Shown here one piece after another: positions 1-7,776 of a stretch of 64,000 nt of DNA. Below the pieces are notes generated by a model that saw only the letters and a list, made by a program, of their open reading frames with translations, did not search any database and was not told the DNA's origin. Position 1 is the stretch's first letter. Each line of letters starts with the position of its first letter. A program made the translations under genes and the position numbers. Origin of the DNA: Lentzea fradiae (GTDB lineage: Bacteria > Actinomycetota > Actinomycetes > Mycobacteriales > Pseudonocardiaceae); assembly GCF_900100955.1 (NCBI RefSeq), contig NZ_FNCC01000012.1, forward strand, positions 1-64,000, written 5' to 3'.

Positions 1-802
1 GGGTGGGACGGGGGTGACGAGCGAGGGCGAACACGCCGCCGGCGGCGGCGAGTGCGCAGGCGATCAGCGCGGCACCGGTCCACGGGGACAGGTGCGCGGC
101 CTCGCCGAGCAGGAAGGCGCCGAGGCCGACCGCGACCAGAGGGTCGACCACGGTCAGGCACGCGACGGCCAGGTGAGGGGGTCCGCCGGCGTAGGCGTGC
201 TGGACCAGCCAGCCGCCCACCGCCAGCGACAACGCGATACCGAGCACCGAGGCGATGTGCGACAGGCCGAAACCGCCCTGCTGCACCGACTGCGACACCG
301 CCCGCATCAACACCGACACATAGCCGTAAGCCACACCACCGGCCGAGGCGAACGCCACCGCACGAATGCGCGCGTTCGTGGTCAACGCGGCGATGACACC
401 GGGGATCGAGATCGCACCCAAAGCGAACAGTCCGGCCATGAACTCCGCATCCGGTACGACCTGAGTCGCCGTGGCGCTGCCGGAGGCGAGGAGCACGAAC
501 GCACCCACGCCCACGGTCGTGAGCAGGATCGCCGGAATCTCCCGGAAACGCCTGTCCAGCAACGCGGTCAGACCGATCGCCAGCACCCCGATCGGCTGCA
601 CGACGGTCAACGGCGCCATACCCAGCGCCGCCGCGTGCACTCCGGAGCCTGCGACGAACAGGACGAGCCCGGTGAGCCAGCGACGATCGCGGACCGTGCT
701 GAACTGCGCACCGCACAAGGCGATCGCGTCGTGTTGCAGGCGTGCCGCGAAAGCGAAACACACGGCACCGAGCACGGCGAGCGTGATGGCGAGCGGTGTC
801 AC
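1..802 (-). CDS. DMT-type (EamA-like) multi-pass membrane protein, partial
   Basis: Partial gene whose 3' end lies before the window. Translating the minus strand from GTG at 802-800 gives about 267 residues that are almost entirely hydrophobic helices with short Arg-rich loops. It starts MTPLAITLAVLGAV and contains the motif MAPLTVVQPIGVLAIG, which is typical of actinobacterial DMT/EamA-like transporters. About nine to ten membrane segments can be counted, with a late VDPLVAVGLGAFLLGE segment that also fits this superfamily. The start overlaps the stop of the upstream DUF998 gene (GTGA), so translation is probably coupled. The substrate cannot be told from sequence. It is the last visible gene of a three-gene minus-strand membrane-protein operon. 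Confidence 0.72.
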   Translation of the reverse strand, partial: MTPLAITLAVLGAVCFAFAARLQHDAIALCGAQFSTVRDRRWLTGLVLFVAGSGVHAAALGMAPLTVVQPIGVLAIGLTALLDRRFREIPAILLTTVGVGAFVLLASGSATATQVVPDAEFMAGLFALGAISIPGVIAALTTNARIRAVAFASAGGVAYGYVSVLMRAVSQSVQQGGFGLSHIASVLGIALSLAVGGWLVQHAYAGGPPHLAVACLTVVDPLVAVGLGAFLLGEAAHLSPWTGAALIACALAAAGGVFALARHPRPT

Positions 803-1371
803 GTCGTCCGCCTGTGCAGACCGGCGATGGCGAAGAGCAGCACGTACAGCGCCACGAACAGCAGCCGTTCCGCCAGTCCGCGAACGGTGAAGCCCTCGAA
901 CGAGACGTGGCTGACCAGGAAGGCCACGCTCGACACACCGGCCGTGACCGCGACCGTCCTCAGCGCCGGGAACTGCCGGGCGATCAGCAGACCGGCGGCA
1001 GGCAGGCACACGAACATCACCCCGGCCGCGTACCGGTGCACGTGACCGGACAAGGTCGTCGGCTCACCGGTCGGGTCGGTCGGGAAGACCGTCGCGACGG
1101 CCAGCCCGACGGTCCACCCGGCGATCAGCCACCTCGCCGGCCCGGGGACGTGCCGCAGCCGCCACCCCAGCAGACCGCTCACCGCGGCCAGCGACAGCGA
1201 GGCGACCGCCAGCCACTTGGTGCCGTTGCGCACGAACACGTAGTCGCTGATCACGTCCGTGACCGGGTTCAGCTCGTCCGCCGACACCACGTGCAGGTAG
1301 AGGACCGGGACCAGCGACAGCACCAGTCCGCCGGTGAGCAGTCCTCCCCTGTCCCGCACCACCCCCGACAC
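799..1371 (-). CDS. DUF998 family membrane protein
   Basis: 190-residue protein with about six hydrophobic helices and little else. The arrangement LxHVVSADELNPVTDVISDYV near residues 26-45, then WLxVASL and a central GxxHRYAAGVMFVCLPAAG segment, matches the DUF998 family of integral membrane proteins, whose biochemical role is unknown. The start is GTG at 1371-1369, one base after the stop of the upstream MFS gene, so the genes are tightly packed in one operon. An ATG start is not available nearby. The family assignment is good, but no function can be inferred beyond membrane location. Confidence 0.8.
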   Translation of the reverse strand: MSGVVRDRGGLLTGGLVLSLVPVLYLHVVSADELNPVTDVISDYVFVRNGTKWLAVASLSLAAVSGLLGWRLRHVPGPARWLIAGWTVGLAVATVFPTDPTGEPTTLSGHVHRYAAGVMFVCLPAAGLLIARQFPALRTVAVTAGVSSVAFLVSHVSFEGFTVRGLAERLLFVALYVLLFAIAGLHRRTT

Positions 1372-1372
1372 G

Positions 1373-2818
1373 TCAGTCAGTCCCTTGTGGCCGGTCGGCT
1401 CGCCGGTGGGCGAGCAGCAGGAAGGCGAGCACGGAGGCGGTCACGAACAGCCCGGCGGACGTCGCGATGTAGCTGTACACGCCGGTGGCGGAGTTGACCG
1501 TCGTCCCGCCGGACTCGACCCTCGTGCCGGAGAGGACCGCCGCACCGGCGAAGCTCACCCCCACCGAGCCGATCGCGCTCATGACCGAGACGACGCTCGC
1601 GGTCACGCCCTGGCGGTCCGGCGCGGTGAGGACGGACGCCATGTTGAACCCGGACGCCAGCAGCGATCCCATGCTCAGGTTCAGCATGACGGCGAAGAAG
1701 ACGGCCAAGGGGAACGAGGACGCGCCGAGGAACATCCCGAACGCTCCCGCGGTGCCCACCACGACACCGGAGGCCAGCGCGACGGCGGGATCGGTGCGGG
1801 CCGCGAGCCAGCCCGAGCCCAGCCCTCCCGCCATGATCCCCAGTGCTGGCAGGCCGAACAGCAACGCGAGCGAGCCCTGGGCGTCGAGCCCGTAGCCGAG
1901 CCCCTGGTCCGCCGAGACCTGGGCGATGAGGCTGAGCAGCTGGTCCATGCTCTGCCCCGCGCCGGTGGCCAGCACGACCACGAGCAGGGTGAGCACCATC
2001 GGCCTGCCGAGGTTCCTGACGTCGACCACCGGTTCGGGAACCCGGCTGGAGACGAGGTACCACCGGACCAGCGCCACGACGCCCGCGGTGAGCAGCGTGA
2101 GCGCTCCCGCGCTGAGCCAGCCGAGGTCCGAGCCGAGGCTGACGTAGCCGAGCACCGCGACGACGCCGCCGAGCAGGAGCGTCCCGCCGACGTCGACCCG
2201 TCCCGGCGTCCGCACCGGTGACTCCGGGACGAAGGCGCGGATGCAGACCACCGCGACGACCGAGAACACGGCCGAGGCCACGAACACGACCTGGAACCCG
2301 AACCGCGCCACGAGCGGCTCGACGCTGGTGGTCGAGGCGATCCCCACGATTCCCGCACAGGTGGTCACCGCGCCCACCGCGGGCATCGCGACCCGCGGCG
2401 TGCACAGGTCGCGGACGAGCGAGACGGTCAGGAACACCGCCGCCACCGCGGCGCCCTGCACCATCCGCCCGAGCACGAAGACCCACAGGTTCGGCGCCAC
2501 GAGGCACACCACGGCACCGCAGCAGGCGACGAGCAACGCGATCGTCAGCATCCGGCGTTTGCCGTGGATGTCCGCGCTCTTGCCGAACAACGGCGCCCAC
2601 ATCGCCCCGGCGAGCATCGCGGTGGAGCCGAGCCACGCCGACTGGGTGGTGCCGAAGTGCTCCAGCATCTGCGGCAGGACGAACAACGGCATCACGATCA
2701 CTGAGTCCGCCGCGACGTTCGCCAGGAGCAACGCGGCGATCTGCCCGGCGAGCCTCGGGTTCCACCGCGTGTGCGGTGGCCTTGCCGGCGGGGCGTGGGT
2801 GCTCAGGGTGGTATCCAC
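1373..2818 (-). CDS. MFS drug/proton antiporter, DHA2-like
   Basis: 481-residue major facilitator protein with about 12-14 membrane segments. The loop after helix 2 (GxSADIHGKRRML) is the MFS motif A region, and LGRMVQGAAVAAVF is the helix 4 antiporter-type segment. The length and extra helices suit the DHA2 (EmrB/QacA-like) drug-export branch, which uses the proton gradient. I chose the GTG at 2818-2816 because an AAGGAG lies four bases upstream. The reading frame stays open for 32 further residues, but that extension is polar, lacks a good ribosome site and precedes the usual N-terminus. First gene of the minus-strand operon; divergent from the two-component genes, so export of a toxic compound under their control is possible but not shown. 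Confidence 0.88.
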   Translation of the reverse strand: MDTTLSTHAPPARPPHTRWNPRLAGQIAALLLANVAADSVIVMPLFVLPQMLEHFGTTQSAWLGSTAMLAGAMWAPLFGKSADIHGKRRMLTIALLVACCGAVVCLVAPNLWVFVLGRMVQGAAVAAVFLTVSLVRDLCTPRVAMPAVGAVTTCAGIVGIASTTSVEPLVARFGFQVVFVASAVFSVVAVVCIRAFVPESPVRTPGRVDVGGTLLLGGVVAVLGYVSLGSDLGWLSAGALTLLTAGVVALVRWYLVSSRVPEPVVDVRNLGRPMVLTLLVVVLATGAGQSMDQLLSLIAQVSADQGLGYGLDAQGSLALLFGLPALGIMAGGLGSGWLAARTDPAVALASGVVVGTAGAFGMFLGASSFPLAVFFAVMLNLSMGSLLASGFNMASVLTAPDRQGVTASVVSVMSAIGSVGVSFAGAAVLSGTRVESGGTTVNSATGVYSYIATSAGLFVTASVLAFLLLAHRRADRPQGTD

Positions 2819-3041
2819 GAAACTCCTTGAGTGAGGGGGGATGCGGCACCCGTGGACAACGGGAGAAGTGCTCGCTCGGGACCGAATGTAAGAATCGTCC
2901 TCACTCGACGGCAATGGCGAAGGGCGCCTCGACCGTGGATTCTCACCAGGTTCCTACCTTTCTCAGGGGGAACTTTTGTGCGGCACGGCGTGTCGCTCGG
3001 CGAGAATCATCCGCAGTGGCTGAACGGGGAGAAGCGAACGG
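2819..3041. promoter_or_regulatory. divergent promoter region between MFS exporter and response regulator
   Basis: This 223-base stretch separates the divergently transcribed MFS gene and the two-component pair, so both promoters must lie here. The centre is less GC-rich than the flanks (for example GGAACTTTTGTG near 2970). I see no convincing palindrome or sigma-70 pair, and no small gene. Confidence 0.4.
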
Positions 3042-3728
3042 ATGACATGCACGGTTTTGATAGCCGATGACGACCGCGCGATTCGCGAGTCGCTCGGGCG
3101 CGCGCTGGAACTGGAGGGCTATTCCGTCGTCGAGGTCGACGACGGGGTGAAGGCGGTGACGAGCATCCGCCGGCAGAAGTTCGACGTGCTCGTCCTCGAC
3201 GTGCTGATGCCGGGGCTCGACGGCCTCGGGGTCGTGCGGCTGCTGCGGGCGGAAGGCGACCGGGTGCCGGTGCTGATGCTCACGGCGCGGGTCGAGACGT
3301 CCGACCGGGTCGCGGGCCTCGACGCGGGCGCCGACGACTACCTGCCCAAGCCCTTCGAGCTCGACGAGCTGCTGGCACGGCTGCGCGCGTTGCTGCGCAG
3401 GGCCGTCCCGGCGGAGGACACCGGGGACCGCGCCCTGTCCGTGGGGGCGCTGCGGCTCGACCCGGCGAGCAGGCGCGCGTGGTGGACCGGGACCGAGCTG
3501 AGCCTCAGCAAGACCGAGTTCGACCTGCTGGAGCTGCTCATGCGCAACGAGGGCGTCGTGCTCGACCACACGTCGATCTACGAGCAGATCTGGGGTTTCG
3601 ACTTCGGCGGCGACTCGAAGAACCTCGCGGTGTACGTCGGTTACCTGCGCCGCAAGCTGGCGGCGGCGGGCGCCTCGTCGGTGATCCACACGGTGCGCGG
3701 CGTCGGCTACACGGTGCGGCGGCCGTGA
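3042..3728 (+). CDS. OmpR/PhoB-family response regulator
   Basis: 228-residue two-component regulator. The receiver domain (residues about 3-118) has the acidic pocket DDD at 9-11, phospho-acceptor Asp53 in LVLDVLMPG, and the switch Lys in DDYLPKPFE. The C-terminal half (about 130-228) is a winged helix of the Trans_reg_C type, ending with the typical VHTVRGVGYTV wing. Phosphorylated by the kinase encoded immediately downstream, it would bind DNA as a dimer. The start ATG at 3042 gives the standard N-terminus TCTVLIADDD. It closely resembles MprA/TcrX-type actinobacterial regulators, but the target genes are not evident; the divergent MFS operon is the nearest candidate. Confidence 0.93.
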   Translation: MTCTVLIADDDRAIRESLGRALELEGYSVVEVDDGVKAVTSIRRQKFDVLVLDVLMPGLDGLGVVRLLRAEGDRVPVLMLTARVETSDRVAGLDAGADDYLPKPFELDELLARLRALLRRAVPAEDTGDRALSVGALRLDPASRRAWWTGTELSLSKTEFDLLELLMRNEGVVLDHTSIYEQIWGFDFGGDSKNLAVYVGYLRRKLAAAGASSVIHTVRGVGYTVRRP

Positions 3729-5086
3729 ACCTCGGGACCCGGCTCGCGTTCGCCTTCGCCCTCGTCGTCGCGCTCACCGCGGGCGTGGTCGGCGTGCTCA
3801 CCTTCCAGTCTGCGGTCGAGCGCGTGATCGGGGAGGTGAACCGCGGCCTGCACACCGCCTCCGCCGCGATCATCGACGGGCACCACGGCGTGCTGCGGGA
3901 GCCGTCCGGCGAGGTCTTCGGCGACCTGGGCCTGGAGCACCCGCTTCCCCTGACCGCGCAACGGATCGAGCCGGACGGCAGCGTCACCCCGCTCGGCGGG
4001 CGGCCCGTGGTCTTCCCGGTCGGCGCCGCGGACCGCGCCCTCGCCGCCGGACCCGCGCGGGGCGCCACGAACACCGCGGAGGTGATCGTGCTGCACGACA
4101 CCTACCGGGTGCTGACCACCTCGCTGGGAGACGGTGCCGGCGCGGTGCAGGTCGGGATCGACGTCAACCAGTCGAGGCAGGTGATGAGCGGGATGGCCAA
4201 GGAGGTCACCGCGCTCACGCTGCTCGTGACGGCGGTCGCCGCGGGTCTCGGCTGGGTGCTGGCGCGCCGGATCACCCGGCGGCTGGTGCGGCTGACCGCG
4301 ATCGCCGAGGACGTCAGCGCCACCGGTCTGGGCGCCGCCGAGGTGCCGGTGGTCGGACGGGACGAGGTGGCGCGGTTGTCGTCGTCGTTCAACACCATGC
4401 TGCGCCGGCTCGCGGACTCCCGGGAAGCGCAGGAACGACTGGTCCAGGACATCGCGCACGAGCTCCGCACACCGCTCACGAGCCTGCGCACCAACGCCCG
4501 CGTGCTGCACCGTCTCGACCAGCTCCGGCCCGAGTCCCGCGCACGCCTGCTGGCCGACGTCGAGGGTGAGACCAGGGAGCTTTCGCACCTGGTCAACGAG
4601 CTGATCGCGCTGGCGCTCGCGAGAGGAACCGACGAGGAGGACACCGAGTTCGAGCTGGCCGAGGTCGTCCACAGCGCGGCGGCACGGGCACGGCGCCGGA
4701 CCGAACGCGAGATCCGCGTCGACGCCGACCGGACGCGGGTGCGCGGCCAGCGCCTCGCCCTGGAACGCGCGGTCGGCAACCTGCTGGAGAACGCCGCGAA
4801 GTTCGACACCGACGGCACCGACCCGATCGAGGCCGAGGTCCGCGCGGGCACGATCACCGTGTCGGACCGGGGTCCCGGTCTCGGCGACCACGACCTCGGC
4901 AGGATCTTCGACCGGTTCTACCGCGCGGACAGGTCCCGGTCGCTTCCCGGCTCCGGCCTCGGCCTGGCCATCGTGGCCGGTATCGCCGAAACCCACGGCG
5001 GCACCACCTTCGCGAGGAACCGGGCGGGGGGCGGAGCGACCATCGGCTTCACCATCGGTCCCGGCCGCCTTCTGCGTGGCAGGTGA
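3725..5086 (+). CDS. sensor histidine kinase (HAMP-HisKA-HATPase)
   Basis: 453-residue membrane sensor kinase, partner of the preceding regulator. Two membrane helices (about residues 7-28 and 162-182) flank a roughly 130-residue extracellular sensing region. A HAMP linker follows, then the H-box QDIAHELRTPLTS with phospho-acceptor His245, the N-box (NLLENAAKF) and the G-boxes (SDRGPGL and GSGLGLAI) of the ATPase domain. The GTG start at 3725 overlaps the regulator stop by four bases, indicating translational coupling. An upstream in-frame start inside the regulator gene would add only out-of-frame regulator sequence, so I rejected it. The stimulus is unknown; the extracellular region has no domain I recognise. 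Confidence 0.93.
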   Translation: MNLGTRLAFAFALVVALTAGVVGVLTFQSAVERVIGEVNRGLHTASAAIIDGHHGVLREPSGEVFGDLGLEHPLPLTAQRIEPDGSVTPLGGRPVVFPVGAADRALAAGPARGATNTAEVIVLHDTYRVLTTSLGDGAGAVQVGIDVNQSRQVMSGMAKEVTALTLLVTAVAAGLGWVLARRITRRLVRLTAIAEDVSATGLGAAEVPVVGRDEVARLSSSFNTMLRRLADSREAQERLVQDIAHELRTPLTSLRTNARVLHRLDQLRPESRARLLADVEGETRELSHLVNELIALALARGTDEEDTEFELAEVVHSAAARARRRTEREIRVDADRTRVRGQRLALERAVGNLLENAAKFDTDGTDPIEAEVRAGTITVSDRGPGLGDHDLGRIFDRFYRADRSRSLPGSGLGLAIVAGIAETHGGTTFARNRAGGGATIGFTIGPGRLLRGR

Positions 5087-5127
5087 CATCGCCCGGAAAT
5101 GCATCCATCACCGAAGAAAGCGCTTTT

Positions 5128-6072
5128 GTGAACATGCGAACAGACTCGGCCACCGATCGTTATGAGCAGTTCCGGCAGGCCGCGACCGAGCAGGGCATTC
5201 CGAAAGACGAGATCGACGGGTTCGCGGAACATCTCCGGTTCGCGATCTACCTGGGCGGCGCGCATCCCGGCGAGGAGGTCGTCGGGCGTGCCGGTGGGCT
5301 GCCGCGGTTACCGGTGGGCGTGGAGTGGCCAGGCGCCGGGAGCGGCTACCCGTTGCCGTTCATCGCCTCCGTCGACTACGCGGCCCTTCCCCGTGTCGAA
5401 GGGCTTCCCCTGCCGGCGGACGGCTCGCTGTCGCTGTTCCTGGACCACGAGGAGGACCTGGGGCGCTCTTGCCACTCCGGCGAACCGGAGTTCGCACGCG
5501 CTTTGTACGTCCCGGCGGGAACGGAGACGGTGGTGGGGTCGCTGCCGCCGGGCCACAGCGGGATGCACGAGGAGGGTGTGCCCTTCGTCCTCCCCGAGTA
5601 CGAGCTGTCCGCGCGGGTCCTGGGTTCCGTGCCGGGGTGGATGGAGGCGGAGGACGAGGACGAGTTCGAAGCCCTCATCGAGTCCCAGCCGGAGAGCGTG
5701 CGGCAGCTCGCCGAGGAGCTGGAACACCTCGACGAGCTGTGCGACGTCGTCGACAACCTCTGGCCGTCGCCGAAGGGACTGCACACACTCCACATCGGTG
5801 GCCACTGCCAGGAAATAGGAAGCTCGTCCGGACCGTGGTACGACATGGCGGTGGAGAACCTCCGGAACCGAGGCGGGACGAGCGGTGTCTCGAGTCAGGA
5901 AGAGTACCGCCTGCTGGACGAGGAGCAGTACCGGCTGTCCCGGGAATGGACGGTGCTCGCCCAGTTCCTCACGCGGGACGAGGTCTACTACGGGTGTTTC
6001 CTGATCGACTCCGCTGATCTCGCGGTCAAGCGGTTCGACAAGATGCGCTCGTTCACCATGTTCACCGAGTAG
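5128..6072 (+). CDS. DUF1963 (YwqG-like) protein with a TTA codon
   Basis: 314-residue acidic soluble protein. The first half (LGRVGGLPxLPxGVEWP-like segment, then PLPFIASVDYAALP) and the late GGHCQEIG segment match DUF1963/YwqG proteins, a family of unknown biochemical role. I prefer GTG at 5128, preceded by AGAAAG, over the GTG at 5083 that overlaps the kinase stop, because the latter lacks a spaced ribosome site. The 5083 start would add 15 residues and cannot be excluded. The leucine codon at 5308-5310 is TTA, very rare at this GC content, so translation may depend on the bldA-type tRNA. It follows the two-component genes and may share their transcript. Confidence 0.78.
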   Translation: MNMRTDSATDRYEQFRQAATEQGIPKDEIDGFAEHLRFAIYLGGAHPGEEVVGRAGGLPRLPVGVEWPGAGSGYPLPFIASVDYAALPRVEGLPLPADGSLSLFLDHEEDLGRSCHSGEPEFARALYVPAGTETVVGSLPPGHSGMHEEGVPFVLPEYELSARVLGSVPGWMEAEDEDEFEALIESQPESVRQLAEELEHLDELCDVVDNLWPSPKGLHTLHIGGHCQEIGSSSGPWYDMAVENLRNRGGTSGVSSQEEYRLLDEEQYRLSREWTVLAQFLTRDEVYYGCFLIDSADLAVKRFDKMRSFTMFTE

Positions 6073-6082
6073 GTGGCTGCCT

Positions 6083-6106
6083 GCTCCTGCCACGTGCGGC
6101 AGGAGC
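6083..6106. terminator. hairpin terminator after DUF1963 gene
   Basis: Inverted repeat with 9-base perfect arms, GCTCCTGCC and GGCAGGAGC, around a 6-base loop. It sits 11 bases after the DUF1963 stop and between that gene and the converging LysR gene. There is no T-run, as is common in actinomycetes. Confidence 0.55.
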
Positions 6107-6238
6107 GGGCACGGCCGTTCAGCCCAGGTTCAGGGTGCAGCACCCGGCCATCCAGCCCGCGCAGGATGCGGGCCGCCACGCCCGACGAACCGTCTCAGCC
6201 GAGAAGAGAGTCCGAAGTGGACCGTCGGAAGTGGACTG

Positions 6239-7153
6239 TCAGGACGACGTGGCCGCCAGCGACTCGTCGTCCACGCCCGCGGTCTGGGTGACGAGGTCGA
6301 CGAAGATCCGCGCCTCGCGGGTGAGCTGCCGGCCCTGCCGCCAGACGATCTGGGCGGACACCTCGAAGGAGGGCTGCCAGTCGAGCACGCTCAGCCGGCC
6401 GTCCCGCACCGAGCCCGCGACGGCCGCCTCGGGCAGGACGCCCACGCCGACGCCGGCCGCGATGCCCTGCTTGACCGACTCGATGTTGCCGAACTCCAGG
6501 ACGGAGACGGGTTCCTCCGCGCCGCGGCGCAGTTCGTCCTGCAACGACGCCCGGTAGGAGCAGTCCGTTCCCGGCACGAGGACGGGGAACGCCCGCAGGT
6601 CCGACGTCAGCACCGGCGAGGTGCGGTGCAGCGGGTGGCCCGGCGCGACCACGGCCACCAGGTGCTGCGGCCCGAGCACCCTGGTCTCCAACCCGTCGTG
6701 CCGGGTCTCGACCTCGACCAGGAAACCCAGGTCCTGCACGCCTTTGCGCACGGACTCCCGCGCGTCTTCGGAGGTGGCCGCCTGCACGACGAGCTGCAGC
6801 CGCGGGTAGCGGTGGTGGAAGAACTCCAGCAGCCCGGACATGCGGTACGAGATCACGCTTTCGACGGCGGCGACGGTCAGCGTGCCCGACGGTTCCGCCT
6901 GCTCGGCGAGCGAGCACCGGGCCTCGTCCACGAGTGCGAGGATGCGTTCCGCGTAGGGCACGAGCCGCTCACCGAAGGGCGTGAGCCGGATCTTCCCGCC
7001 CAGCCGTTCGAAGAGCTCGGACCCCAGTGCGGCTTCGAGGCCCTTGATCTGCGCGGTCACGCTCGACTGCGCGTACCGCAGCTCGGTCGCGGCTTTCGTG
7101 AAGCTCATGTGGGTCGTAACCCGGTAGAAGGTGCTCAGTTGCTTCAGGTCCAT
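6239..7153 (-). CDS. LysR-type transcriptional regulator
   Basis: 304-residue LysR regulator. The N-terminal winged helix (MDLKQLSTFYRVTTHMSFTK, then AQSSVTAQIKGLE) is canonical, followed by a periplasmic-binding-like effector domain (about residues 88-290) with the typical PGHPLH and GVGVGVLP segments. The ATG at 7153 gives the standard start; an upstream in-frame start would add 42 residues of non-family sequence. The gene is divergent from the short peptide gene and the AsnB operon, the classical arrangement for a LysR regulator controlling its neighbour, so it is the best local candidate for the switch of that cluster. The effector is unknown. Confidence 0.93.
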   Translation of the reverse strand: MDLKQLSTFYRVTTHMSFTKAATELRYAQSSVTAQIKGLEAALGSELFERLGGKIRLTPFGERLVPYAERILALVDEARCSLAEQAEPSGTLTVAAVESVISYRMSGLLEFFHHRYPRLQLVVQAATSEDARESVRKGVQDLGFLVEVETRHDGLETRVLGPQHLVAVVAPGHPLHRTSPVLTSDLRAFPVLVPGTDCSYRASLQDELRRGAEEPVSVLEFGNIESVKQGIAAGVGVGVLPEAAVAGSVRDGRLSVLDWQPSFEVSAQIVWRQGRQLTREARIFVDLVTQTAGVDDESLAATSS

Positions 7154-7588
7154 ATCGCATCCCCCAATGCGCGCATTCTCAAGATTGCCCGTGCGGCCAT
7201 TTCCCGACGATTCAGGAGTACTGCCACATCCCGATTGTGCGCCTGCTGGATCAATGGTTACCTCCCCGCCCGGGAGCATACACGCGCGCGCGAGGCAGCA
7301 CCCCCGGTTTGGAATATTCCCAGTTCACAGCCACCTGAAACCAAGATCATCGCCGACCGCCGCGCAATAACACGCGCCATCTAACATCCAGGTGAAGAAA
7401 CGGGCTCCGGGACAGCTTTTTCTTCGTGAACCGGACACATCCCCCGTGCCGCGGCACGTGTTCGGCGGGAACCGAATCCCTGGACCGGCCCGTGCGGCCG
7501 GTGGTCTCGTTGGGTCACCGGACGGAAGGCGGGGCGGACAGCCGCTCCGCACCGGGTCCGGGAACACAGGGTGAGGGGGTGACACGAC
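7154..7588. promoter_or_regulatory. 435-base divergent regulatory region, LysR / peptide cluster
   Basis: Non-coding region between the LysR gene and the short peptide gene, with lower GC than its surroundings near 7305-7375. It contains the perfect palindrome GGAATATTCC at 7311-7320, extended imperfectly to TTTGGAATATTCCCA, which also fits the T-N11-A shape of LysR sites. A second, looser inverted pair GAAGAAA (7394-7400) and TTTCTTC (7419-7425) lies nearer the peptide gene. I find no credible small gene upstream of 7589. Confidence 0.5.
7311..7320. promoter_or_regulatory. palindrome GGAATATTCC, candidate regulator site
   Basis: Perfect 10-base palindrome in an otherwise GC-rich intergenic region between divergent LysR and peptide genes. 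Its position and AT-rich centre suit an operator for the adjacent LysR protein; this is inference from layout. Confidence 0.4.
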
Positions 7589-7657
7589 ATGAAGAAGTAC
7601 GCCAAGCCGGCCGCGGCCAAGGTCTCGCAGTCCACGGTGCTCAAGGCTCACACCTGA
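7589..7657 (+). CDS. 22-residue candidate RiPP precursor or scaffold peptide
   Basis: Very short gene: ATG at 7589, TGA at 7655-7657, preceded by a GAGGGGG ribosome site about ten bases upstream. The peptide begins MKKYAKPAAAKV and ends STVLKAHT. The YxxP motif (Y4-A-K-P7) near the N-terminus is the leader element recognised by RRE (PqqD-like) domains in actinobacterial lasso peptide precursors, and a Thr close to the end also recalls those leaders. However, the peptide stops where a lasso core would begin, and it contains no Asp or Glu, so an ordinary lasso macrolactam cannot form. It is followed by a strong hairpin and then an AsnB-type gene carrying an RRE-like domain. I infer it is a modification substrate or carrier whose C-terminal carboxylate is the reactive group. 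Standard gene callers would miss it because of its size. Confidence 0.6.
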   Translation: MKKYAKPAAAKVSQSTVLKAHT

Positions 7658-7710
7658 GCCGATCTGGACGCCGGCCCGCAGCGATGAGGACCGGCACTCC
7701 GGCATCAGCC

Positions 7711-7744
7711 GGTGCGCGCCCTCGCCCCCGGCAGGGCGCGCACC
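7711..7744 (+). terminator. hairpin (attenuator) between peptide gene and AsnB gene
   Basis: Perfect 12-base inverted repeat, GGTGCGCGCCCT and AGGGCGCGCACC, with a 10-base loop (7723-7732), in the 119-base gap between the peptide gene and the AsnB start. There is no T-run. In RiPP operons a partial terminator in this position lets the precursor be made in excess over the enzymes, and I interpret this one the same way. Confidence 0.6.
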
Positions 7745-7776
7745 GTCGTCCGACCCGCCTGTCGTGAGGAAGAACC

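Noticed and set aside
14..1045. Plus-strand open frame at the left edge
   Set aside because: The minus strand encodes clear membrane proteins (DUF998 and DMT-like) across the same bases.
7283..7293. Alternating CG run (GCGCGCGCG) as a regulatory element
   Set aside because: Short and expected by chance at this GC content.
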